Origin: an uncultured Myxococcales bacterium
GTDB taxonomy: Bacteria; Myxococcota_A; Bradymonadia; UBA7976; VGTA01
Direction: 5' to 3'
Assembly (NCBI GenBank): GCA_937146725.1
Contig: CAKZRU010000113.1
Span: 1-55,919 of the forward strand
Length of the DNA stretch: 55,919 nt
The first letter of the stretch is position 1, and every line of letters starts with the position of its first letter. Below the pieces are notes generated by a model that was not told the origin of the DNA, searched no databases, and saw nothing but the letters and a program-made list of their open reading frames with translations. Below, piece after piece: positions 7,773 through 15,182 of the stretch. The position numbers and the translations under genes were made by a program.

Positions 7773-8972
7773 ATGACCCAAGATTTAACTCATGATCACT
7801 ATTCATCGCTTATGGATGCTCTGATAAAACATCGCTTGATCGTATGCTGTGGTGCGGGTGGTGTGGGCAAAACAACAACCTCGGCTGCTCTTGCCCTAGC
7901 CGCCGCCCGACAAGGTAAAAGAGTGTTAGCCCTCACGATTGACCCAAGTAAGCGCCTTGCCCAAACGCTGGGGGTTAAAAAAAATGAACCGCATCCGGTT
8001 TTACTCTGTCGAGATCGTCTTGATCAACTCGGTGTACCAAAAACTGGAGAATTATATGCTTGGTTACTTGATCCACAATTAATTTCCGACCAAGTTGTGA
8101 ATGCTGAAGCCGGAGATCAGGCCGAAGCACTGAAAAAGAATCTGATCTATACCCAAATCAGTGGGATTGTAGCCGGTATGCAAGAGTATACAGCTGTAGA
8201 AGCGCTTCATCAGTTTTTAAACGATCAACGCTTTGATTTGATTATCTTAGATACACCTCCTTCGCGTCATGCTTTGCGCTTTATCGACAGCCCTGATCGG
8301 GTCGCTTCATTTTTAGACAAGCGCATTTTTAGGCTTTTTGTACCCAAGCGGACCGGGCTGATTGCTAAAATGGCGGCCAAGGTCATTGATGAGGTCTTGG
8401 AGAGAGCCTTTGGTAAGGTGACAAGTTCGGAACTTAAGCAGTTTTTCGAATTATTTAGCCGTCTACTTGATCACCTTAATCAAAACCAAAAAGAAATGGC
8501 GCAGGTTTTTCAGGCCCATGATGTTGCTTTTTACTTGGTGACCACGGCACGAGAAGATGCAGTGGATGAGGCACAACGCTTTGCTCAAGAAATCAAAAGA
8601 CGTCACTTGAATCTGGGTGGTTTTCTGCTGAATCGTTATCCATTAAAGATCGATCAAGATATTGATTTGTCTGAACTGACTGAGTGTTTTGAACAAGTGT
8701 TGAAAAACACAAAAAACGATACTTTTAATACTACAAAAAGCCAAGAAGGGCTAAAAGCTCTACTGCATGAACCTTTGCTCAGTACACAAAAGAGCCATGA
8801 ACTCAGAAGAAAAACAGAGCGTGTTTTAGCTGGCTTAGGCCAAGTATACAGGCTTAAAGAACTTAAAACGGATGCATCGACACTTGAGGGCATTGCTCAA
8901 CTCACTGACCAATTAATGACCAGCTATGCTGCGAAAGACGACTCCTCTAGAACTCAAAATGAGGAAGCTTAA
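7773..8972 (+). CDS. ArsA/Get3-like ATPase, second of the pair
   Basis: A 399-residue ArsA/Get3-type ATPase. Its Walker A is GAGGVGKTTTSAAL (residues 27-40), which keeps the P-loop lysine K33 but has Ala28 in place of the signature lysine. LTIDPSKRLAQTLGV follows near residue 53 and LIILDTPPSRHALRF (switch region) near 154. This form resembles the second member of ArsA-like pairs in actinobacteria and myxobacteria (typically GSGGVGKTT). A central insertion (about 180-240), rich in hydrophobic residues and Lys, could be the client-binding or membrane-facing part. The gene begins ten bases after the first ATPase, so both are almost certainly made together. The client is unknown. Confidence 0.86.
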   Translation: MTQDLTHDHYSSLMDALIKHRLIVCCGAGGVGKTTTSAALALAAARQGKRVLALTIDPSKRLAQTLGVKKNEPHPVLLCRDRLDQLGVPKTGELYAWLLDPQLISDQVVNAEAGDQAEALKKNLIYTQISGIVAGMQEYTAVEALHQFLNDQRFDLIILDTPPSRHALRFIDSPDRVASFLDKRIFRLFVPKRTGLIAKMAAKVIDEVLERAFGKVTSSELKQFFELFSRLLDHLNQNQKEMAQVFQAHDVAFYLVTTAREDAVDEAQRFAQEIKRRHLNLGGFLLNRYPLKIDQDIDLSELTECFEQVLKNTKNDTFNTTKSQEGLKALLHEPLLSTQKSHELRRKTERVLAGLGQVYRLKELKTDASTLEGIAQLTDQLMTSYAAKDDSSRTQNEEA

Positions 8973-8989
8973 TATGAGGAATCTTGCCT

Positions 8990-10216
8990 ATGACGCCAAT
9001 TAAAGTTGCCTTCTTTACCACATTTTTAGATTTGCTTGGTTTTGGGATTATTATCCCCATTCAACCCTTTTATGCAGAAAGCTTTGGAGCCTCTCCCGCC
9101 ACGATCACCTTATTGGGGGCCTCCTATTCTCTTATGCAATTCTTATTTTCCGGCCTTATCGGAAAAATATCGGATAGAGTAGGTCGTAGGCCAGTGCTTT
9201 TAGTCTCGGTCGCCTTAATCATCTTAGGCTATATTGCCTTTGCGCAGGCTACAAGTTTAGGCGGTTTATTTATCGCAAGAATGATCAGTGGTATCGGTGG
9301 GGCAAATCTAGGGGCTGCCCAGGCAATTATTGCCGATGTAACCCCTGCCGACCAACGTTCTCGAGGTATGGGAATCATTGGAGCCGCCTTTGGTCTTGGC
9401 TTTATCTTTGGACCGGCTTTGGGCGGTTGGCTTGGGCAATGGGGCCCCTTATATCCAATATATTTAGCGGCTGGGTTAGCAGGTTTAAATTGGTTGTTTA
9501 TCTTTTTTAAACTTCCCGAGACTTTGGATAAAACCAAACTCGAATCAGTGGACCTCTTACACGCTGATCAATCAAAACCTTTGAGCTTCAGTCAACTTGT
9601 GAAAGTACAAAATCTCCCTTATCTCTTAAGTATCTCATTATTTTTTACCATGTCTTTTGCTCTCATGGAGCAAACGATTGGGCTTTTCATAGAGCGAGCA
9701 TGGCTTGCTAATATTATTGATGCAAGCATTCGTCATAGCGAAGCAGCTGCACTTACTGCATATTTTTTGGTTGCCGTAGGAATTGGTGCCTCTATTGTAC
9801 AAGGTGGCCTCATTGGGAAGCTCACCAAACGTTGGGGCGAAGTTCGACTTTGCCAAGCGGGTATCTTGATCGTTGGGCTGACCTTTTTACTGATTCCACA
9901 ACTTAGTTCTGGTGCTTCTTTTGGATATATGTTGCTGATTGGCTTAGTGATGGCCACCGGTACCGGTATGCTCCATCCTTCTAGAAACAGCTTACTTTCT
10001 CAGGCGGTATCTTCTGCCCAACAAGGAAGAATCTTAGGGCTCAATCAATCTTTGGCAGCTTTAGGTAGAGTTATGGGGCCCGCAAGTGCCGGTTTGCTTT
10101 TTGAGTATAATATTAACCTACCTTTTTGGGTAGGTGGCACAGTCATCATTTGTTCATGGGTACTCACACTTAAACTAAAGCCACCCACAAGTAATGCAGC
10201 CCCTTATTCAGCTTGA
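8990..10216 (+). CDS. MFS exporter, TetA/TCR-like
   Basis: A roughly 408-residue inner-membrane protein with the usual 12 predicted TM helices. The first helix FLDLLGFGIIIPIQPFYA and the loop 2-3 motif GKISDRVGRRPVLL are characteristic of drug:proton antiporters of the tetracycline-resistance type. The motif GAAFGLGFIFGPALGG in TM5 supports an exporter (antiporter motif C). The substrate cannot be assigned. ATG 8990 is preferred over TTG 8984 because GAGGA (8976-8980) is nine bases from the ATG and only three from the TTG. It follows the second ATPase by 17 bases and precedes the HTTM-like gene by 20, consistent with one operon. Confidence 0.88.
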   Translation: MTPIKVAFFTTFLDLLGFGIIIPIQPFYAESFGASPATITLLGASYSLMQFLFSGLIGKISDRVGRRPVLLVSVALIILGYIAFAQATSLGGLFIARMISGIGGANLGAAQAIIADVTPADQRSRGMGIIGAAFGLGFIFGPALGGWLGQWGPLYPIYLAAGLAGLNWLFIFFKLPETLDKTKLESVDLLHADQSKPLSFSQLVKVQNLPYLLSISLFFTMSFALMEQTIGLFIERAWLANIIDASIRHSEAAALTAYFLVAVGIGASIVQGGLIGKLTKRWGEVRLCQAGILIVGLTFLLIPQLSSGASFGYMLLIGLVMATGTGMLHPSRNSLLSQAVSSAQQGRILGLNQSLAALGRVMGPASAGLLFEYNINLPFWVGGTVIICSWVLTLKLKPPTSNAAPYSA

Positions 10217-10236
10217 TGCTTAGGTCTTGAACGAGC

Positions 10237-11466
10237 ATGTCGAGATTGCACCCAGATTTAGCGCTTGGCCTGTGTTTGCGTGCCTTGGGCTTAATCACGA
10301 TTAATCATGCTTGCTTAGGGGATTATGACCAACCCGGTTGGTTTGCAGTTAAACTCGTGACGATACTCTTAGGTATGTTGTTAGTTTTTACACCTCAAAA
10401 ACAAAGCACCGAGTTTGGCTTTGATCATTTTAAGTTAAGCGCAGTGATCGCTGGCCTTTTGTGCTTGGCGAAATTATATACCTTGTTATTTTTAAGAGAT
10501 GTTTTAACGCAATCTTTATTGCTGACCATGTACTTTTTAACCATTAGTTGTAGTGCCAAGAAAGCTAAGGAAAGAAACTCGATATTACTCTGCTTATCTA
10601 TACTAAGCGCTAGTACCTATTTATTGGCGATTGTTCATAAGCTTAACTATGACTTTTTATATACTGCACAAAGTTGTGCAATCCATGGATATGACCTTAG
10701 TCTTAGCTTAATACCGCAGTTCTTGATGAGTTCTTTACATAAGTCTCAGCTCATTCACTTACTTAATACATACCCTTTGCTTGCTTCAATATCAGTGTTG
10801 AGCCTTGAGTGGTTACTTGCTCTGTTGTGTTGGCAAAGGCATAAGCTTATCTGGCTGATTGGCTTGATCTTTCATCTGCCTTTAACTCTAACCATTGCCC
10901 CCTCCTTTGGTGCTGTGATGGCATTAGGCTGGGGCGCTGGTACAATGCTTGGCTCTAGAAATACGAAATATAACAAGCGGCAAACTGTAAAGTTAAAACT
11001 CATTCTCAAGCATAAGTTGATTGTTTTTATATACGTGAGTCATGGTTTACTGAGTCCATATCTTGGGATCGAAGTCCAACACAGCGCAGCCATGCTTTCC
11101 AACTTAAGAATCGATCCGGCTTGTGCAAATAGTTTGATATTTCCACCTATAGGTCATGATCCCTATGTCTACATTCACAAAGCACACTTTGGACAGAATA
11201 AAAGGCCTAAGCGGCTCAAAAAGTTACAAGCCGGTCTGTGGAGTTTAAGCGCTTTAAAAACTATGCAAAAAAATTGGTGTATTAAAGAGCAACGTCCACT
11301 CAAACTAAAAGGCACTTATGCTCATCAACCCTTTGAAATAGCCGACCTCTGTGCCAAAGAAGCTTTGTATCAGTTATATGAACGCTCTCACTTGCCAACC
11401 TTTGGTGCTTGGCAACGATTTCAGAAGAATCTCCAAAAAACATGCCATCAAAGCTGCGTACATTAG
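10237..11466 (+). CDS. Multi-pass membrane protein, HTTM/DoxX-like
   Basis: A 409-residue integral membrane protein with about seven to nine hydrophobic segments in the first 245 residues and a soluble, basic C-terminal part. The segment HKLNYDFLYTAQSCAIHG resembles the conserved loop of HTTM proteins, bacterial relatives of vitamin-K-dependent gamma-carboxylase, which typically read HKLNxDFLDPxxSCA. Function is unknown. It closes the ttcA-ATPase-MFS run; whether it shares a role with them is not shown. Several cysteines (C14, C24 and a C-terminal CHQSC) are present. The 24-base gap to the convergent phosphorylase gene contains no obvious terminator. Confidence 0.65.
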   Translation: MSRLHPDLALGLCLRALGLITINHACLGDYDQPGWFAVKLVTILLGMLLVFTPQKQSTEFGFDHFKLSAVIAGLLCLAKLYTLLFLRDVLTQSLLLTMYFLTISCSAKKAKERNSILLCLSILSASTYLLAIVHKLNYDFLYTAQSCAIHGYDLSLSLIPQFLMSSLHKSQLIHLLNTYPLLASISVLSLEWLLALLCWQRHKLIWLIGLIFHLPLTLTIAPSFGAVMALGWGAGTMLGSRNTKYNKRQTVKLKLILKHKLIVFIYVSHGLLSPYLGIEVQHSAAMLSNLRIDPACANSLIFPPIGHDPYVYIHKAHFGQNKRPKRLKKLQAGLWSLSALKTMQKNWCIKEQRPLKLKGTYAHQPFEIADLCAKEALYQLYERSHLPTFGAWQRFQKNLQKTCHQSCVH

Positions 11467-11490
11467 ACGACAAGATATATAAACAGTCGA

Positions 11491-12282
11491 CTAAGCATTC
11501 CCCTCAGCTTGAGCAAGGGTATAGATCGCTTCTAAAGCACTTTTAATCGCATTTTCACTGCTGACTTTAGCAATCTTTACCTCACCCCCTTTGGTTTCCC
11601 CAATCACAGTTAAGATCGCACCGGCCTTAACTCGATGTAGCTGAGCAACTGTAAATAAAGCGGCGGCTTCCATTTCGGTACATAAACAGCCCATTCGCTC
11701 CCAAGCGTTCCATTTCATAGTCCATTCTGCTGCGGTTGGTAGCCCTTTGGGTTCTTCGGCATAGAAAGCATCCTTACTATGGACAACCCCCACATAACTA
11801 TTGAGTTGAGTATCAAGTTGGTGAAGTTGCTGTTCTGCGGCTGTTTTCAAAGCCAAACTCGTTTCAAAGTCTGCGGAAGCCGGCCAAGCAAGCGGCACAT
11901 ATTGACAGCTTGTTCCCTCATCTCGAATGGCTGATTGAGCAACGACTAAATCGCCCATTTGTAGATGCTCTTGTAATGCCCCCGATGTACCCACTCTGAT
12001 TAAAACCTTTGCACCAATTCTAATTAATTCCTCTACGGCAATAGCAGCAGAAGGCCCACCAATACCGGTTGAGGTCACCGACACATCCACGCCACGATAG
12101 CGTCCTCTAAATGTTCGGTATTCTCGGTTATTAGCAACTTCGTAAGCCCCATCCAAGTAGGCAGCAATCTGAGGCACTCGTCCCGGATCTCCCGGTACAA
12201 TAACATAGGGGGCACTTTGTCCTGAGGCAAGCTTGATGTGGTATTGTACATCACTGTCTTTTAATGAAGTCGCTTTGGTCAT
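11491..12282 (-). CDS. Uridine-phosphorylase-like nucleoside phosphorylase
   Basis: A 263-residue protein of the PNP/UDP superfamily, cleaving a nucleoside with phosphate to base plus ribose-1-phosphate. Signatures are VIVPGDPGRVPQIAAYL (about 27-43), STGIGGPSAAIAVEEL (about 71-86), the phosphate-loop region RVGTSGALQ, and the ribose-binding TEMEAAALFTVAQL near 204. The order and spacing fit uridine phosphorylase better than purine phosphorylases. It lies first in coordinates, and last in transcription, of a minus-strand run with three small envelope genes. Six bases separate it from the upstream gene, so a shared transcript is likely although the functions differ. Confidence 0.88.
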   Translation of the reverse strand: MTKATSLKDSDVQYHIKLASGQSAPYVIVPGDPGRVPQIAAYLDGAYEVANNREYRTFRGRYRGVDVSVTSTGIGGPSAAIAVEELIRIGAKVLIRVGTSGALQEHLQMGDLVVAQSAIRDEGTSCQYVPLAWPASADFETSLALKTAAEQQLHQLDTQLNSYVGVVHSKDAFYAEEPKGLPTAAEWTMKWNAWERMGCLCTEMEAAALFTVAQLHRVKAGAILTVIGETKGGEVKIAKVSSENAIKSALEAIYTLAQAEGNA

Positions 12283-12288
12283 ATTACT

Positions 12289-12720
12289 TTAGTTCCCATT
12301 TGCTTGTGCATTTGCCTGTGCATTTGCTGGGCCGGCAGTTGATGTCGTTTGCTTAGCCGCTTCTTCGACTGCTTTTTTAGCTTCGGCCTCAGCTTCAAGC
12401 GCTTTTTGTTGAGCGATCATTTCATCTAGTCGACTCTGTGCTTCACCTCGGCATTGCTCTTTAAGCGTCTCATCTTGAATGCTGTCACAGCCATTTGGGC
12501 TTTTGTCCATGTAGCTATAGCAATACCGTTGCTGATCAGGGTCTTTAATATAGCTACAATAAAAACGCTTATTCTCATTTTTAGCTAAGCACAAGTTTCT
12601 TGCATCAGGCTTATAATAACGACAATGATGAGCAAAAGCGTCTGGGACTGCCAATAAGATAATAGTTGCAGACAATAACAATAAGCTAAAGGCTTTGAGG
12701 TAGTTCACGATGAGGCTCAT
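12289..12720 (-). CDS. Secreted Cys-rich small protein of unknown function
   Basis: A 143-residue protein with a signal peptide (hydrophobic core LLLLSATIILLAVP, likely cleavage after AFA, residues 28-30). The next 70 residues hold six cysteines spaced about 10 to 13 apart, each in an aromatic or polar setting, which suggests disulfides. The C-terminus is an Ala/Glu coiled-coil-like helix ending in a tandem AQAN repeat encoded by a 12-bp unit at 12299-12330. Family not recognised. The first four bases overlap the stop of the preceding gene (ATGA at 12717-12720), so translation is coupled. Confidence 0.7.
   Translation of the reverse strand: MSLIVNYLKAFSLLLLSATIILLAVPDAFAHHCRYYKPDARNLCLAKNENKRFYCSYIKDPDQQRYCYSYMDKSPNGCDSIQDETLKEQCRGEAQSRLDEMIAQQKALEAEAEAKKAVEEAAKQTTSTAGPANAQANAQANGN
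12299..12330 (-). repeat. 12-bp tandem repeat encoding AQAN
   Basis: Plus-strand TTTGC(T/C)TGTGCA at 12299-12310 and 12311-12322 plus a partial copy from 12323. It encodes the C-terminal AQAN repeat of the Cys-rich secreted protein. Confidence 0.85.
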
Positions 12721-13124
12721 CTTTCTACTAAAGACTTAATCTGAGATAGGGATATAGGCTTCCAAGACAGTGGTCTTGGACCGGTTGCCCATGAATATAT
12801 TTTATGGTCGGTTTTAAAGTATAAAATTAAAGATACTTTATCTACAAGTTTAATTTGTTGATCTAAACTTGCTTCTTGACTCGCCTTTGCTTGCCAACTG
12901 ACCTCAATCTCATGATCAAAGTGACAAGTGACCAGATCTAATGTTCCAGATTGAAGAAGCTCGCCTAAACTGAGTTTTCGCTTCATTTTTTGGTCATAAA
13001 CGGAAACACTTAATAGATCAAGCACTTGCTCGTGACAGTGGATTGAACGCCAAGTGCTGTATGTTACCCAAAGCGAATAGCAGGCCAAGAATACGAGCAG
13101 ACTTGTCGTTGTTCTTAGCTTCAT
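12717..13124 (-). CDS. Single-pass membrane or exported protein of unknown function
   Basis: A 135-residue protein with an N-terminal hydrophobic segment (TSLLVFLACYSLWVTYS, about 8-24) that could be an anchor or an uncleaved signal. The remaining 110 residues are predicted periplasmic, with two cysteines (in SIHCHEQ and LVTCHFD) and a C-terminal aromatic region. I recognise no family. It sits between a 73-residue membrane protein (20-base gap) and the Cys-rich secreted protein (4-base overlap), so the three are probably one operon. Confidence 0.65.
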   Translation of the reverse strand: MKLRTTTSLLVFLACYSLWVTYSTWRSIHCHEQVLDLLSVSVYDQKMKRKLSLGELLQSGTLDLVTCHFDHEIEVSWQAKASQEASLDQQIKLVDKVSLILYFKTDHKIYSWATGPRPLSWKPISLSQIKSLVER

Positions 13125-13144
13125 TTTATAGAATGAACTAAGGC

Positions 13145-13366
13145 CTATTGAGGTGTGCTTGAGGTAAACACTGAACTCAGGCGCTCAAAAAGAGTTTCAC
13201 CACCAACATCGAAGGCAAAGAAGATCATTACAAAAGAGAGTAGGACCATACCAATAAACATTGTTTTAAGCGCTTCTTTACCTTGCTCAACATCTTTTTG
13301 AGTCACTTGAAGCTCTCGTTGACGTTGCTGAGTTTTTTTACCTTTACGTGTTTTCTTTTTTGCCAT
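13145..13366 (-). CDS. Small single-TM protein with basic N-terminus
   Basis: A 73-residue protein. The first 16 residues are nearly all Lys, Arg, Gln and Thr, followed by an amphipathic stretch and one TM helix (FIGMVLLSFVMIFFAFDV, about 37-54), then about 19 residues presumably outside. The positive N-terminus predicts a cytoplasmic N end. GAGGA lies six bases before the ATG. First gene of the small minus-strand operon; function unknown. Confidence 0.65.
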   Translation of the reverse strand: MAKKKTRKGKKTQQRQRELQVTQKDVEQGKEALKTMFIGMVLLSFVMIFFAFDVGGETLFERLSSVFTSSTPQ

Positions 13367-13507
13367 GTTAATTCCTCATGAATCCAAGTATCAAACACAT
13401 TCACTTTAAAGAAGATTTCATATAAAAGACAAGTCTAAGTCACGATTCAAATCATACTTATCCAAATTTTTTACAAAGGCCAGCATAAAATTTAGAGTAA
13501 GGTATTC

Positions 13508-14401
13508 ATGCTAGAACCAAATAAAGTAAAACAAGATCAAGAACTTAGTCATGAATACCTAGATCGTTTTTCCGGTGTAGGACGTGTGTATGGTGGGAAA
13601 GCTTTACATACACTGAGTGAAGCCCATGTATGTGTTGTTGGGATTGGAGGGGTTGGCTCTTGGTGTGCCGAAGCCTTGGTACGTAGTGGTGTCAAAACCA
13701 TCACTTTAATCGATTTAGATGAGATTTGCGTCACTAATATAAATCGGCAACTTCATGCGTTAAGCAAAACTGTGGGTCAGTCTAAAGTTTTGGTTATGAA
13801 AGAACGCCTTTTGGACATATCTTCAGAACTCACCGTTTATACAGAACAATGCTTTTATACGCCTAAAACCGAACGGAAACTTCTGGGTGACATCGCCGAA
13901 GAAACTAAAAAATTTGATGTACTTATCGATGCGATTGATCATACAGAGCGTAAAGCACAATTAATTGAAGCCTGTAAACTTCGTTCTATACCGGTGATCA
14001 GCTGTGGAGCAGCCGGTGGTCGTCGTTCCCCACACATGATCACTTGCGCAGATCTGAGTCAAAGTACCCATGATGGTCTTTTAAGACGGGTAAAAAAGCT
14101 TCTTAAAACAAGCCCTCAGTTCAAACAAAGATTTATCGACAATGCCATGACGAATTCTCAGACTAAAAGTAAGAATGTCAATCAGGAATGGGGCGTTCCT
14201 GCGGTTTTTAGTACAGAGCGTCCTTATTATCCAAGTCCAGATGGAGGGGTTTGTCAACAAGCACCTAGTCAAGAAAGCTTTCGCTTAGATTGTAATGCTG
14301 GTTTTGGTTCTTTAAGCTTTGTGACTGCTACCTTTGGTTTTGTGGCGGTCAGCATGGCAATAAATATACTATTAGGAGAACCAAGTAATGAAAATAAATA
14401 G
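13508..14401 (+). CDS. tcdA: TcdA (CsdL), tRNA threonylcarbamoyladenosine dehydratase
   Basis: An E1/MoeB-like ATP-dependent enzyme that converts t6A37 of tRNA to its cyclic form. The sequence DRFSGVGRVYGGKALHTL (19-36) is the family's start signature. The nucleotide-binding loop GIGGVGSWCAEAL is at 45-57, and LIDLDEICVTNINRQLHAL follows. The C-terminus carries the hydrophobic helix (FVTATFGFVAVSMAINILLG) that tethers TcdA to the membrane in E. coli. At 297 residues it is somewhat longer than the E. coli protein (about 268), with extra sequence at the N-terminus and between residues 200 and 245. AAGG precedes the ATG. Its 3' end overlaps the next gene by 14 bases. Confidence 0.93.
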   Translation: MLEPNKVKQDQELSHEYLDRFSGVGRVYGGKALHTLSEAHVCVVGIGGVGSWCAEALVRSGVKTITLIDLDEICVTNINRQLHALSKTVGQSKVLVMKERLLDISSELTVYTEQCFYTPKTERKLLGDIAEETKKFDVLIDAIDHTERKAQLIEACKLRSIPVISCGAAGGRRSPHMITCADLSQSTHDGLLRRVKKLLKTSPQFKQRFIDNAMTNSQTKSKNVNQEWGVPAVFSTERPYYPSPDGGVCQQAPSQESFRLDCNAGFGSLSFVTATFGFVAVSMAINILLGEPSNENK

Positions 14402-15182
14402 TCAAAACCAGCTTTATAGACTTGATGAATGCTCAAGTATGGATTTGGATACAATACTAAAGCAAAATGAAAACTCGGTTGTTCTTTTACCCTTAGGTAG
14501 TGTTGAACCTCATGGCCCTCATTTACCCTTGGCAACCGATCGTCTACTGTCCGAAATGAATGCACTTAGAGCCGCTCAAGCTTTACATACTCATCATGTT
14601 AATGCATGGATTGCTCCTGCACTTGCTTATGGGGTGACCGAATATGCGCAGGGTTTTTGTGGGGCTATTTCATTGAGTCAAAGCTTATATGAAAACTTAT
14701 TAATCGAGATCAGTGAGCAGTATCTCAAAGCAGGTTTTAAGCTAGTCTGTTGGATCAATCATCATTTGGAACCTAAGCAGTTAGCAGCCATCAAAGAAGC
14801 TCAAACACGGATGAACGCACAAGCTCCTCACAAAAGAGTGATTGCTCCTGCTGTGGTCAGTCGTCGGTGGGGACGAGCTTTAGGTCAAGAGTTTAAGTCT
14901 GGCGCTTGTCATGCAGGTGAATATGAAAGTTCAATGATTTTGAATTCACATCCTCATCTTGTCCAGCAAGAACTTGCTCAAACCCTTCCCGAACTAGAAA
15001 TTAGCTTGAGTGAAGCGATTCAAAAAGGTCGAGCCGGCTTTGTGGATATTGGTATGGAGCAAGCTTACACCGGTTCCCCTGCTACAGCTTGTGCCAAAGA
15101 GGGAGAAAGACTCTATCAAGCGCATACAAATATGGTAGTTACAGAAATTTTAGAAAACTTGGGATTAGAGATAGAGCAATGA
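14388..15182 (+). CDS. Creatininase-family amidohydrolase
   Basis: A 264-residue protein of the creatininase / MftE fold, metal-dependent amide hydrolases. Two metal-site motifs are visible: GSVEPHGPHLPLATD (residues 37-51; E, H and D ligands) and CHAGEYESSMIL (about 174-185). The usual NGHGGN motif is replaced by INHHLEP (about 123-129), so this belongs to a variant subgroup. Substrates in the family range from creatinine to peptides and riboflavin or F420 intermediates; none can be inferred here. It overlaps tcdA by 14 bases and the RNase J gene by 4 (ATGA), so the three genes form one translationally coupled unit. Confidence 0.8.
   Translation: MKINSQNQLYRLDECSSMDLDTILKQNENSVVLLPLGSVEPHGPHLPLATDRLLSEMNALRAAQALHTHHVNAWIAPALAYGVTEYAQGFCGAISLSQSLYENLLIEISEQYLKAGFKLVCWINHHLEPKQLAAIKEAQTRMNAQAPHKRVIAPAVVSRRWGRALGQEFKSGACHAGEYESSMILNSHPHLVQQELAQTLPELEISLSEAIQKGRAGFVDIGMEQAYTGSPATACAKEGERLYQAHTNMVVTEILENLGLEIEQ

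Noticed and set aside
9229..9957. Three minus-strand frames within the MFS gene
   Set aside because: Antisense shadows of the GC-richer TM coding sequence; no ribosome sites.
15089..15178. Upstream extension of the RNase J frame
   Set aside because: The frame overlaps the creatininase gene by 94 bases; the ATGA overlap at 15179 and the family's N-terminus fit better.
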